From Panopea generosa (Eukaryota > Mollusca > Bivalvia > Adapedonta > Hiatellidae), in the NCBI GenBank assembly GCA_029582155.1, contig CM055909.1, forward strand, positions 50,160,412-50,224,411: a stretch of DNA of 64,000 nucleotides. Direction: 5' to 3'. Positions 1-12,810 of this stretch are shown one piece after another. The translations under genes were made by a program, and so were the position numbers. The notes below the pieces were generated by a model that ran no database searches, was not told where the DNA came from, and saw nothing but the letters and a program-made list of their open reading frames with translations. The first letter of the stretch is position 1, and each line of letters starts with the position of its first letter.

Positions 1-1061
1 TATTTAGTGGTTTAATATTTCTTTAATCCAGTGGAATGGGTATACATCCTTTTCTATGTCTTATATTAAAAAATATGTAAAGATGACAGAAATTATATCA
101 AAATCAGTCAAGCATGAAAATTCATAATTTTTAGTAGTAAATCACAATTATTACCATTTCTAGGGAATTTGGGGCACAAAACCCACACTTTTCTTGCACT
201 ACAACATTCTATTTACAAATTATCCATCAAATGTTACATTTAAGTAAAAAAAATGTCAGACAAGATAGGGCAAAATGGAAAATATTTCCAAAATTATATA
301 ACTCAAGTATTTCTTGAATGTAATATGTTTAGATTGTGAAGTGATTTAGCAACATTGAAGTGCAATAGATACAACCAGGCACCCATTATTGCAACTATTC
401 AACTGGCTCTACTTATAACTGCACAATAAAAGAGGTTAAATGTGAAAAATTGCTATATAATATGGCATGGCATGCTGGTTCTGAGTGGATAAAAATGAAA
501 AAAATGTCAAAAGTGGGCCATTTTCAGCTCAAAATCCAAATTCAGTACCTAAGTACACATATTTTGAGCTTGGAATTCAAAATCAGTTCTTAAACCTACT
601 ATTTCATGTGTATTTTTGTTTCCCAATGCAATTAAGATCATTTCTAGTGTTTTCAATGGTTCTTGAGTGTGCGATTTCAGCGGACAAGGCGCAAGTTATC
701 GCGATAAACTGAACCTGGTATTTTAACCAAATTTTCCTAAAATGGCCTTATACGGTACCTTAAAATAAAATAAAACAGTATATTTTGTCAAAATTTAACA
801 TATCTATCATCATTCCGCTGTATTTCACTTAAATGCACTTAAAATTCTGAGTAGAACATTCTGTGGGCTATTTAAAGCCATATGGCCCTTATTTTTAATA
901 AAAACCTCTAAAAAAAAAAGAAAAAATGGCGAAAATTGATCAACCTGCGGAATTTTTTTTTATTTTATTGCCATTTCCCTACAAGCACCCCAGTTGCACT
1001 ATTTACAGAAAAAAAGAAGCTAATGCGATGAAAATTTAGAAAATGTTGTCGCGGTTGTTTA
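1..1061. other. AT-rich sequence, no gene recognised
   Basis: No exon with convincing splice sites is seen on either strand. The 75-codon frame at 485-712 has no supporting features. It probably belongs to an intron or the 3' region of gene 2. Confidence 0.5.
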
Positions 1062-1522
1062 GGTCAGCTACCACCATTGCGTTTTCCATAGACTTACATT
1101 ATAACGTTTGACCAAATTTTCACATTTTCTAACATTGGCGGACCAAAAAGTCCTATATCATATTAAAGTACTGTCCTAGACTCAAATAAAAATGTCCCCA
1201 AAATGGGGTCAAAAGTACCACTTTTTACCACTTTTTGCCCCCTGAAGTTGGGTACCCCCACTTTCAGCATGAAAAAAAGTAAATTTCACCAATTTTACTT
1301 TCCATGCAGTTTCCTTGATAAAATGAATTAAGACAGTCACAGAAACATAATTCTAATTTTTTATTGACACAAACATAATAAACTTATATTTTATTGTGAT
1401 CATTTGCCAGTTTCACATTTTCATCCAACCACAATTAAGCTTACTATAAAAATATATGCCCTGAACATCCCTATACTTTTTTCAGCCAATCAGAGAGCTC
1501 GTCTCAATGGTGGTAGCTGACC
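1062..1522. mobile_element. Candidate inverted-repeat element (461 bp, 18-bp TIRs)
   Basis: ggtcagctaccaccattg at 1062-1079 recurs as its exact reverse complement at 1505-1522. No open frame of note lies between, and no target-site duplication is visible. It could be a non-autonomous DNA transposon or a fold-back element. Confidence 0.5.
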
Positions 1523-1674
1523 AAATGTGTGAGACGTTAAGTACAATATTTGTCGGATAGGGGAGACATTGGGAATTCATTTTTATTGATTGCGTAAATT
1601 GGCTGAGTAAACCGCGCCAGCTGGCTAGCCTTTCCTGTGGATTCTTTTAAAAAACGTGTAAAAATGTTACTTAC

Positions 1675-1821
1675 TGAATATGTACTGCAGTTGATGAACG
1701 TGTTATCAATTTTATCAATACATGCCGCAATTTCCGGTGTACACATGGTAGTCGTGACATTAGAGTTCATGACCATTTCAACTCGTTCAACAACCAGCGC
1801 CTCCCAGTAATCAAATTTGCC
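1675..1821 (-). CDS. Gene 2 exon 3: continuation of the cysteine domain (3' partial gene)
   Basis: The 147-nt phase 0-0 exon has acceptor ctatctaccag and a consensus donor gtaagt. It encodes GKFDYWEALVVERVEMVMN, then TTTMCTPEIAACIDKIDN and FINCSTYS, with an N-glycosylation site (Asn-Val-Thr). If the donor is ignored, the frame runs on to a stop at 1537, so a read-through terminal form is possible. Otherwise the remaining exons lie beyond the left edge of the window. Confidence 0.75.
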
Positions 1822-2591
1822 CTGGTAGATAGATGAACAATGATTTATTAGGCAAACACATTTTTATTCTCGTTATTTGACAATAAAGTCATTAACTTTA
1901 GCTGTCTGCAGTTGCAAAATTGTATATATGCTTCTCTGCAGTATGTTTTTTTTATCAGAAGCGACTTTTTGATAATGATATAATTTCATTAGCTGTGTTT
2001 ACAACACGACCTCATTTTTTTAAAAATAGCATTGCTTTACGCCCATTACACATAAAATGCAAATTCTTTAACTATTAATTACGGAGGGTAGGCCTATGAA
2101 TAAATAATACTGCCTAAAATGCTATAGACAAAAACATATCCAAATATATTTTAAGATAATGAGAATAAAACAATTAACGATTATGAATCAATAAAACGTA
2201 TTACAATGGTGGGGATTAATGGAATTAAGTTAATAAAATACTATTTATTGATAGATCATATACAAATAACGTCTCACCACAGAGTTGCGTCCCTTACGCC
2301 TGTGGCGGCAGGACTAGTCTTACGCTAAAAAGCCGCGCATGTAATTTGGGTTTGGCATATTTTGAAATGGTTTGTCACTGCACTTAGTTATTTTAAAATA
2401 AAATAAAAAGATGACAACAAACCACTTGTTATGCATTTAAAATGTGTATAAGCGAATATAGAAAGACTTATAAAACTATTCAAAAAAAAAAGAACAAGAG
2501 CGTAAGATCCTTTTCTTGCTTGATATAGAACATAGAGCACCGCTCAGTTGTGAAGAGAGGTCTGCATGACTGCCGATATTTATGTTGTTAC

Positions 2592-2717
2592 CTTGAGACA
2601 CCACGAGCCGTGTGTGCAACCTATTACCAACGCGTCTACAATTGTGTCAGAGAAAATCACGGAATACAGGTCCCAAAATGAGACATCCGTCATGTCAGAT
2701 GGCACCGTGCAAAAGTT
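2592..2717 (-). CDS. Gene 2 exon 2: cysteine-containing extracellular domain
   Basis: The 126-nt phase 0-0 exon has acceptor catttcag and donor gtaaca. It encodes NFCTVPSDMTDVSFWDLYS and VIGCTHGSWCLK, with cysteines at both ends. It continues directly from exon 1 in frame. The intron between (1.4 kb) contains the 112-bp SINE-derived array and a 26-base C run. No known domain is recognised. Confidence 0.78.
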
Positions 2718-3007
2718 CTGAAATGAAACACTTAATAGTCAGAAATAATACGAGAATGAGAAATATTTAAACTCTATAGAAAATGTCAGTTAGAAATTGT
2801 TAAAATTTATATCAGACTTTATCTATATATTCTAAATTAATATATTTACAACAGTCAGGTTCAAATAATATCAAAGTTGTTAAAGTGTGTAAGAAACCAA
2901 TATTTCAGACTTTTTGTTTGTGTTGTGTTCATGAGCTATTATGGTTTATAGTAAGATTAGTCATTGAACCGAATGTTCTCCATTTTTTAGTTCAAATTCA
3001 GTAACAT

Positions 3008-3876
3008 ATTCAGTTATAGCCCGGCGGTAGCGCACCTGATCATCGTTTCTTGGATCCGATCCGCGGTTAACCGATTAGCTACAAATCCCTACTACATCTC
3101 CGCATATTCAGTTATAGCACGGTGGTAGCGCACCTGATCATCGTTTCCTGGATCCGATCTGCGGTTAACCGATACTAGACATGTTATATCTACAAATCCC
3201 TACTACATCTCCGCATATTCAGTTATAGCACGGTGGTAGCGCACCTGATCATCGTTTCCTGGATCCGATCAGCGGTTAACCGATACTAGACATGTTATAT
3301 CTACAAATCTCTACTACCTCTCCGTATATTCAGTTATAGCACGGCAGTAAGTGCACCTGATCATCGTTTCCTGGATCCGATCTGCGGTTAACCGATACTA
3401 GACATGTTATATCTACAACTCCCTACTACATCTCCGCATATTCAGTTATAGCACGGCGGTAGCGCACCTGATCATCGTTTCCTGGATCCGATCCGCGGTT
3501 AACCGATACTAGACATGTTATATCTACAAATCCCTACTACTACTCGTACATCTCCGCATATTCAGTTATAGCACGGCGGTCAGCACATCCAGTCATCGTT
3601 TCCTGGATGCGATAAGCGGTTAACCAATACTAGACATGTTATATCTGCAAATCCCTACTACATCTCCGCATATTCAATTATAGTACGGCAGTAAGTGCAC
3701 CTGATCATCGTTTCCTGGATCCGATCCGCGGTTAACCGATACTAGACATGTTATATCTACAACTCCCTACTACATCTCCGCATATTCAGTTATAGCACGG
3801 CGGTCAGCACATCCAGTCATCGTTTCCTGGATGCGATAAGCGGTTAACCAATACTCGACATATGTTATATTTACGA
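3008..3876. repeat. About 112-bp tandem array (8 units), SINE-derived
   Basis: Eight copies, beginning near 3011, 3109, 3220, 3331, 3443, 3563, 3675 and 3787, with spacing 98 to 120, mostly 111-112. Each unit carries cggtagcgcacctgatc, cggttaaccgatact and atctccgcatatt. The same blocks occur in order in the dispersed SINE-like copies at 31630 and 51440. The array lies in intron 1 of gene 2. Confidence 0.92.
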
Positions 3877-3890
3877 ATCCCTGCTGCCCT

Positions 3891-3916
3891 CCCCCCCCCC
3901 CCCCCCCCCCCCCCCC
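3891..3916. repeat. Homopolymer C run (26)
   Basis: Twenty-six consecutive C on the plus strand (G on the gene 2 sense strand), directly after the last unit of the 112-bp array. Its length is probably unstable and may be misassembled. Confidence 0.9.
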
Positions 3917-4112
3917 ATCTCCGCAGATATGCATTACCACAGAACATGGCACAGCAAGACACATACTTGGGCTGAGCGTAGGTTTTCTCACGTGACCCCT
4001 GGAATGAGTCAGCCGCGTTACTCATTAATCATGCCGGGTCCGACTGGATAATTAAATTGCTATCAACAATTTGAAGTAAGAAACAAAAATAAACAAATGT
4101 TCAGTACTGTAC

Positions 4113-4529
4113 CTGAAGAACTGCATTGGTATAACACTTATCTTCGTCAGCGTTTTCTACAGACCAAGTAGGCCAAGAGGATGTCGTGCTTGTTGTTGTA
4201 GTTGTTGAAGAAAACGTAGTAGAAGAAGGAAAAGACGACGACGATGTCGCGGAAGAGGAAGTAGATGATTGAGAAGGTTCGGAAGTAGGTGACTGAGATG
4301 ACAGGAACGAAGTCAATGTTGCCGCAGTAGTAGTGGCGTTCAATGGTTGTTTTACTGCAGTCGTTGCATTTGATCCAAATAAACCTGTAAGAAAGTTACC
4401 GATGGCGGTTTTGATGGAGTTTTCAGACGCATGACTTGAGTCATGGTCACGTTTTTCTCTGTTAAGCTTTTCATCACAAAACACAACAGCAATACCACAA
4501 AACAGTATAACATAAATCCAGCCGTCCAT
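4113..4529 (-). CDS. Gene 2 exon 1: signal peptide and Ser/Thr-rich mucin-like segment
   Basis: The ATG at 4529 opens 139 codons to donor gtacag (phase 0). Residues 1-18, MDGWIYVILFCGIAVVFC, form a clear signal peptide. Residues about 25-60 are charged then neutral, with an N-glycosylation site (Asn-Ala-Thr). Residues about 65-120 are almost all Ser and Thr with Pro, typical of O-glycosylated mucin-like spacers. The exon ends with DEDKCYTNAVLQ, where a cysteine domain begins. A TATA-like element lies about 45 bases upstream. This start is chosen because the signal peptide immediately follows it. Likely secreted; family not recognised. Confidence 0.8.
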
Positions 4530-4572
4530 TGTTACAATTGTCCTTGTGAAAATATCGAATAAAAATTTACTA

Positions 4573-4579
4573 ATTTATA
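4573..4579 (-). promoter_or_regulatory. Candidate TATA box of gene 2
   Basis: TATAAAT on the minus strand, about 45 nt upstream of the gene 2 start codon. In an AT-rich background this is only suggestive. Confidence 0.35.
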
Positions 4580-6777
4580 AGCATTAGAATAAGATCACAT
4601 TTTAATTGAAAGCAATTTAATTGTAATATATTAAGGTCCAATTAAACCATCCAAAGGTATACGGCAGTTAGTGTAAGCTGTGTCTTGCGTCTGGTACAAA
4701 GATTAATAAATTGATTTGTCACGTGCTGACCGTATGTAAAGGATCCAAATGATCAACAATCAAAACTTTGGTAACATCTGGCGAATTGTAAATCGCAATA
4801 CGCGGCAGACGACATCGACTTGCATCAATACAGTATTATAATATACGAGGGGTGTTCGAAAGGTATTGTGTATTTACAAGTCGCGCAATTTTACATTCAT
4901 ATTTATACGCATGTATAGCTCTATTCAGTACCTACAAATTGGTGTATACGTGCATCTGCTCAAATACGAGAATCCAGAGATACAGTCATTTCAGTATGGG
5001 CAGTCATTCACCACTGTTGTTGAAATGGGTGGAAAACGAGTAGCAAATAATGATGAAATTCGGACTTATATCAAAGTTCGTACTTAACTCGGAGTATAAC
5101 CACTCGCATTTTTAAATGAAGGTTTTGGACCGGTCTGGGTTCGAACCTGCTCTACCCTGCTGGAGGGATATGTATAAGGGCTTTATGAGTATATTCCTTT
5201 TGTGTTCCGGTTCAATGAGTTCTCAAAGCAATTGTTGTACTTGAGCGCTTCACTGGTATATATCTACACAGTTCTGTGGATATTGTTGTAACCGGGAATT
5301 CAAAGCAAATCTTCGTCTTATATGTGTTGAAGAAACAACAGTTCGCATGACATTAAACCTGCCAAATCACTTCTTGCCAAGCACCCACTGGGCTCCTGGG
5401 ATGCAGTTTATATATGTCCTTTCACCCATTTACCATAAACATCGCTATATCACTCCTCCTTGAGCTGTGCAATGATAGAATGAGTTTGAAATTGAAGTTC
5501 ATTTAGATTTGACTGGCTCAACATTGTGCAAATACATGACGACGTTGACGTCAATATATGGCTCCGGGAAGCCATTTCATGTATATTTTCTAGCGCTGTT
5601 TCTACATAACGGTATTAAGTATTCAATATGAAATTTAGTAATTGGACGAAACCAAAAGTTGACAACTTCGCGCCATTGAAGGCAAACGACATTGAGCAAG
5701 GTTCGAGCTTTCAAAGAACCAAACCAGTCAACTAAAGTTTAATAGTCATTTCCTTTCTATTTTCAGATCAAACAATAAAGTTGTTCAGAAAAGGGGAAAA
5801 GAACAAAATAACATTTTAAACACTGTTTATGTTTTATGTATTTTAATTGATTTATTGATATATGTTGATGTTTGCAACCTGCCTGATGTTTTGTGTAAAA
5901 AATATAAACATTTATAAACAATATGAACATTCCGATGGTATATTGTTTTTGATTATTTCCTTGTTTTTGCGAGTTGTTTTTAGTTGAGTTTAACAAATTC
6001 AATACCTCATATGCTGCTTGCGGCAATCATTTTTATTGGTGGAACGCCCAGATGCATATGCACATATATATAAATGGCGCCACCGTTCTTACGGAAGTAA
6101 CTGACAAACGACAGGACAAAGCTGGGCTCCAACCCACTACCCCAACCATGTCGTAAGGTACAGGGCAAAGAATAACTCTTCTTGTGAGTTTTATTTTTTT
6201 TTGTTGCTGTTTACAATGAGCAGAAACGCTCATAGACGTCTCACACCACTATTACATTTCCCATAGGGCTCCATTGTAACATTTATGTCGAAAACACACT
6301 AAAAAACAAAATCTGCAGCATGTGTCTGGGCTCAAATTCGTCACTGGTTCAACATATACTAATTAAAAAGGGAAAAAAAGCATTTATTGACAAGATTGTT
6401 TTTTTAAAAAGCCAATGCTTTTGTGAGACCTATCAATTTCCAGAATAATAATATGTCAACTATTCGCCCGCGATGCCTTCGAACCAACAGTTTTGAAATG
6501 ACACAGAATTGTACAAAAAGCCGGTATCAGCATTAAATTTTCAGTGATAATTTCTTAAATATTGACCAATTAACTCATGCTAGGAAAAAATAAATCATTG
6601 CAGTATGAAGCCCTGAATAAAGAAGAAAACGAGCGCTAAAGTTTTATTTTCACCTCCTTCATCTGTCGATCCGGAGTACTCAAGGGAGATAACAGTGGTG
6701 TGAGTACTAAAGGGAGATAAAAGTGGTGAGAGTCCTGAATCATCAAATTATTATTACTATCATATTTCTCAAAATAA
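4580..6777. other. Upstream region of gene 2, no gene recognised
   Basis: About 2.2 kb of unique-looking AT-rich DNA. A tRNA B-box-like gggttcgaacctg near 5129 hints at an old SINE fragment. A 29-30 bp duplication (gggagataacagtgg and gggagataaaagtgg) occurs near 6686-6729. Short open frames here have no codon or splice support. Confidence 0.5.
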
Positions 6778-6787
6778 TCATCATCAT

Positions 6788-6831
<44 letters not shown>

Positions 6832-7090
6832 ACATCATCAAATTGATAACAAAAATGATATTGATACTGATGAAATTATAAAGATATTGCTGCTGCTGCT
6901 GCTGCTGCTGCTAATGATGATGATGTTGGTGAAAATGATAATAATATATTTAATAACAATAGTAATAAAAATGATAATTATAATAATTATAATACTGTAA
7001 TAATTATTATAATAATAATTGTAATAATACTAATAACGGTAATTATAATAATAACAACAAGAACAACAACAATAATGATAATAATAATCA
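6778..7090. repeat. Microsatellite cluster: (ATC)n, (TGC)n, ATA/ATT-rich
   Basis: An imperfect (ATC)n tract runs 6778-6840, (TGC)8 at about 6888-6912, then AT-rich trinucleotide-like sequence (taataa/aataat) to about 7090. It sits just left of the 31-bp array. Confidence 0.9.
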
Positions 7091-7260
7091 ATGAAAAAAA
7101 ATAACATTAACGGAAAATTATTAGAATATTTTTTTGGATTGAGTCCAATCTTCCTTGATCAATTTTAACAACCTTTCTTGCAGTACTGTAACGCAGACAT
7201 ATATACATTTTTTAGAATAAAAAAAAAGTATATTTGGATTATTCTGTTAAATTATGTTTT

Positions 7261-10200
7261 AAGTTTGACCGATGTATGGGTGATCATGTGTAGGTTTGAC
7301 CGATGTATGGGTGATCATGTGTAGGTTTAACCGATGTTTGGGTGAGCATGTGTAGGTTTGACCGATGTTTGGGTGACCATGTGTAGGTTTGACCGGTGCA
7401 TGGGTGGTCATGTGTAAGTTTGACCGTTGTATTGGTGGTCATGTGTATGTTTGACCGTTGTATTGGTGGTCATGTGTATGTTTGACCTGTGTATTGGTGA
7501 TCATGTGTATGTTTGACCGTTGTATTGGTAGTCATGTGTATGTTTGACCGTTGCATGGGTGGTCATGTGTAGGTTTGACCTGTGAATGGGTGGTCATGTG
7601 TAAGTTTGACCGATTTATGGGTGATTATGTGTAAGTTTGACCGATGTATGGGTGATCATGTGTAAGTTTGACCTGTGTATGGGTGATCATGTGTAAGTTT
7701 GACCGATGTATGGGTGATCATGTGTAAGTTTGACCTGTGTATGGGTGATCAGTCGAAGTTTGACCGATGTATGGGTGATCATGTGTAAGTTTGACCGGTG
7801 TATGGTGAAGAGTTTAACCTGTGTATGGGTGATCATGTGTAAGTTTGACCGGTGTATGGGTGATCATGTGTAAGTTTGACCTGTGTATGGGTGATCATGT
7901 GTAAGTTTGACCGATGTATGGGTGATCATGTGTAAGTTTGACCTATGTATGGGTGATCATGTGTAAGTTTGACCTGTGTATGGGTGATCATGTGTAAGTT
8001 TGATCGGTGTATGGGTGATCATGTGTAAGTTTGACCGATGTATGGGTGATCATGTGAAAGTTTGACCTGTGTATGGGTGATCATGTGTAAGTTTGACCGA
8101 TGTATGGGTGATCATGTGTAAGTTTGACCGATGTATGGGTGATCATGTGTAAGTTTGACCTGTGTATGGGTGATCATGTGTAAGTTTGATCGGTGTATGG
8201 GTGATCATGTGTAAGTTTGACCGATGTATAGGTGATCATGTGAAAGTTTGACCTGTGTATGGGTGATCATGTGTAAGTTTGACCGATGTATGGGTGATCA
8301 TGTGTAAGTTTGACCGATGTATGGGTGATCATGTGTAAGTTTGACCTGTGTATGGGTGATCATGTGTAAGTTTGACCGATGTATGGGTGATAACGTGTAA
8401 GTTTGACCGATGTATGGGTGATCATATGTAAGTTTGACCTGTGTATTGGTGATCATGTGTAAGTTTGACCGGTGTATGGGTGATCATGTGTAAGTTTGAC
8501 CGATGTATGGGTGATCATGTGAAAGTTTGACCTGTGTATGGGTGATCATGTGTAAGTTTGACCGATGTTTGGGTGATCATGTGTAAGTTTGACCGATGTA
8601 TGGGTGATCATGTGTAAGTTTGACCTGTGTATGGGTGATCATGTGTAAGTTTGATCGGTGTATGGGTGATCATGTGTAAGTTTGACCGATGTATAGGTGA
8701 TCATGTGAAAGTTTGACCGATGTATGGGTGATCATGTGTAGGTTTAACCGATGTTTGGGTGAGCATGTGTAGGTTTGACCGATGTTTGGGTGACCATGTG
8801 TAGGTTTGACCGGTGCATGGGTGGTCATGTGTAAGTTTGACCGTTGTATTGGTGGTCATGTGTATGTTTGACCGTTGTATTGGTGGTCATGTGTATGTTT
8901 GACCTGTGTATTGGTGATCATGTGTATGTTTGACCGTTGTATTGGTAGTCATGTGTATGTTTGACCGTTGCATGGGTGGTCATGTGTAGGTTTGACCTGT
9001 GAATGGGTGGTCATGTGTAAGTTTGACCGATTTATGGGTGATTATGTGTAAGTTTGACCGATGTATGGGTGATCATGTGTAAGTTTGACCTGTGTATGGG
9101 TGATCATGTGTAAGTTTGACCGATGTATGGGTGATCATGTGTAAGTTTGACCTGTGTATGGGTGATCAGTCGAAGTTTGACCGATGTATGGGTGATCATG
9201 TGTAAGTTTGACCGGTGTATGGTGAAGAGTTTAACCTGTGTATGGGTGATCATGTGTAAGTTTGACCGGTGTATGGGTGATCATGTGTAAGTTTGACCTG
9301 TGTATGGGTGATCATGTGTAAGTTTGACCGATGTATGGGTGATCATGTGTAAGTTTGACCTATGTATGGGTGATCATGTGTAAGTTTGACCGATGTATGG
9401 GTGATCATGTGTAAGTTTGACCTGTGTATGGGTGATCATGTGTAAGTTTGATCGGTGTATGGGTGATCATGTGTAAGTTTGACCGATGTATGGGTGATCA
9501 TGTGAAAGTTTGACCTGTGTATGGGTGATCATGTGTAAGTTTGACCGATGTATGGGTGATCATGTGTAAGTTTGACCGATGTATGGGTGATCATGTGTAA
9601 GTTTGACCTGTGTATGGGTGATCATGTGTAAGTTTGATCGGTGTATGGGTGATCATGTGTAAGTTTGACCGATGTATAGGTGATCATGTGAAAGTTTGAC
9701 CTGTGTATGGGTGATCATGTGTAAGTTTGACCGATGTATGGGTGATCATGTGTAAGTTTGACCGATGTATGGGTGATCATGTGTAAGTTTGACCTGTGTA
9801 TGGGTGATCATGTGTAAGTTTGACCGATGTATGGGTGATAACGTGTAAGTTTGACCGATGTATGGGTGATCATATGTAAGTTTGACCTGTGTATTGGTGA
9901 TCATGTGTAAGTTTGACCGGTGTATGGGTGATCATGTGTAAGTTTGACCGATGTATGGGTGATCATGTGAAAGTTTGACCTGTGTATGGGTGATCATGTG
10001 TAAGTTTGACCGATGTTTGGGTGATCATGTGTAAGTTTGACCGATGTATGGGTGATCATGTGTAAGTTTGACCTGTGTATGGGTGATCATGTGTAAGTTT
10101 GATCGGTGTATGGGTGATCATGTGTAAGTTTGACCGATGTATAGGTGATCATGTGAAAGTTTGACCTGTGTATGGGTGATCATGTGTAAGTTTGACCGAT

Positions 10201-12083
10201 GTATGGGTGATCATGTGTAAGTTTGACCGATGTATGGGTGATCATGTGTAAGTTTGACCTGTGTATGGGTGATCATGTGTAAGTTTGACCGATGTATGGG
10301 TGATAACGTGTAAGTTTGACCGATGTATGGGTGATCATATGTAAGTTTGACCTGTGTATTGGTGATCATGTGTAAGTTTGACCGGTGTATGGGTGATCAT
10401 GTGTAAGTTTGACCGATGTATGGGTGATCATGTGTAAGTTTGACCTGTGTATGGGTGATCATGTGTAAGTTTGACCGATGTTTGGGTGATCATGTGTAAG
10501 TTTGACCGGTGTATGGGTGATCATGTGTAAGTTTGACCGCTGTGTAAGTGATCATGTGTAAGTTTGACCGATGTGTGGGTGAACATGTGTAAGTTTGACC
10601 GGTGTGTGGGTGATCATGTGTAAGTTTGACCGACGTATAGGTGATCATGTGAAAGTTTGACCGATGTATGGGTGATCATGTGTAGGTTTGACCGTTGTAT
10701 TGGTGGTCATGTGTAGGTTTGACCGGTGTATGGGTGGTCATGTGTAGGTTTGACCGATGTATGGGTGGTCATGTGTAGATTTGACCGATGTATGAGTGGT
10801 CATGTGTAGGTTTGACCTGTGTATGGGTGATCATGTGTAAGTTTGATCGGTGTATGGGTGATCATGTGTAAGTTTGACCGATGTATGGGTGATCATGTGA
10901 AAGTTTGACCTGTGTATGGGTGATCATGTGTAAGTTTGACCGATGTATGGGTGATCATGTGTAAGTTTGACCGATGTATGGGTGATCATGTGTAAGTTTG
11001 ACCTGTGTATGGGTGATCATGTGTAAGTTTGACCGATGTATGGGTGATAACGTGTAAGTTTGACCGATGTATGGGTGATCATATGTAAGTTTGACCTGTG
11101 TATTGGTGATTATGTGTAAGTTTGACCGGTGTATGGGTGATCATGTGTAGATTTAACCGATGTATGAGTGATCATGTGTAGGTTTGACCTGTGTATGGGT
11201 GATCATGTGTAAGTTTGACCTGTGTATGGGTGATTATGTGTAAGTTTGATCGGTGTATGGGTGATCATGTGTAAGTTTGACCGATGTATGGGTGATCATG
11301 TGAAAGTTTGACCTGTGTATGGGTGATCATGTGTAAGTTTGACCGGTGTGTGGGTGATCATGTGTAAGTTTGACCGACGTATAGGTGATCATGTGAAGGT
11401 TTGACCGATGTATGGGTGATCATGTGTAGGTTTGACCGTTGTATTGGTGGTCATGTGTAGGTTTGACCGGTGTATGCGGGTCATGTGTAGGTTTGACCGA
11501 TGTATGGGTGGTCATGTGTAGGTTTAACCGATGTATGAGTGATCATGTGTAGGTTTGACCTGTGTATGGGTGATCATGTGTAGGTTTGACCGATGTATGA
11601 GTGATCATGTGTATTTTTGACCTGTGTATGGGTGATCATGTGTATTTTTGACCGCAGTGTGGGTGATCATGTGTAAGTTTGACCGATGTATGGGTGATCA
11701 TGTGTAAGTTTGACCGGTGTATGGGTAATCATGTGTAAGTTTGACCGATGTATCGGTGATCATTTGTAGGTTTGACAAGTGTATGAGTGATCCTGTGTAA
11801 GTTTGACCGATGTATGGGTGATCAAGTGTAGGTTTAACCGGTGTGTGGGTGATTATGTGTAAATTTGACCGATGTATGGGTGATCATGTGTAGATTTGAC
11901 CGACGTATGGATGATAATGTGTAAGTTTGACCGATGTATGGGTGATCATGTGTAAGTTTGACAGATGAATTGGTGATCATATGTAAATTTGACCTGTGTT
12001 TTGGTGATCATGTGTTAGTTTTACCGGTGTGTGGGTGATCATGTGTAAGTTTGCCCGATGTATGGGTGATCATGTGTATGTTT
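7261..12083. repeat. 31-bp minisatellite, about 155 copies, with higher-order structure
   Basis: The unit gtttgaccgatgtatggg plus tgatcatgtgtaa is 31 bp. Variants alternate gaccgatg, gacctgtg and gatcggtg. Rare marker variants recur at fixed distances: the taacgtg variant at 8391, 9839, 10304 and 11048, with steps of 465 (15 units) and 744 (24 units) among the later copies. Blocks at 7325 and 8742 repeat at 1417 bp. The palindrome TGATCA is present in most units. It is intergenic between gene 1 and gene 2. Confidence 0.97.
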
Positions 12084-12529
12084 AATATTGCAAGAATCTT
12101 ACAAACGTTCAGAAACTGAAATAGGTAAATAGGACGTCGTGAAATGAATCCTTCGTCGAGCTGAATCATACGAGTCAAGTTTCACTGGCAATAAATACTC
12201 TTGAACGAACACATTTCAACTCACATTTTATAATTTCCCTGCTTCATACTCTAATGAGTAAGTTATACTGTAACATTATTGTTTGCTATTTATTTGAAAC
12301 AAAGATAATTATATGATTTGAATATTCTAGCCTTTTCAGTTTGGTTTATAGTATTATGGCATTTCTATGAGAGGACATGTCTAATGCAAATCAACGAAAC
12401 ACTCACTTGCATTTCTGTATAACATGACACCGTACAGAAACTAATACTGATATAAATGTATATGTTTTCTATGTTATAATTTTGGAATAAAAACAGTTTT
12501 ATATTGTAAGTGGATGTACTACCAAAGCG

Positions 12530-12810
12530 GCACCGGGTCCGGTTCGCTCAGTCGGTAGTGCGTCTGATCCGGGGATCGTAAAAACGAAACCCTTGCGATG
12601 ATGTTCTCCGTGATAATTGGTATACGAAATTGAGTTTTATGAGAATTCGTCTCTGACGTCACGCTGATTCAAGTGAGAAGCTTAATCAATTGCGGAAGGA
12701 TGGTACATGTAGTTCTACTCAGATTAACGCTGAGATATTCCTCCGCCCATAAAACTGGATGTGCCATATATAACCTGAAATAGGTTGGTAATGGCGTTAT
12801 ATCCCATTAC
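12530..12810 (+). mobile_element. tRNA-derived SINE-like element (second family)
   Basis: ggttcgctcagtcggtag (A-box-like) followed by gatcgtaaaaacgaaaccc (B-box-like), then a unique body ending near ggcgttatatccc. The head is similar to those of the minus-strand copies at 31630 and 52672. Boundaries are approximate. Confidence 0.5.

Noticed and set aside
4852..5087. Two overlapping short plus-strand frames upstream of gene 2
   Set aside because: They overlap in different frames, have no domain or signal features and are of a length expected by chance.
7261..12083. CRISPR array
   Set aside because: Repeats are directly adjacent with no unique spacers, and the context is a eukaryotic genome with introns and SINEs.
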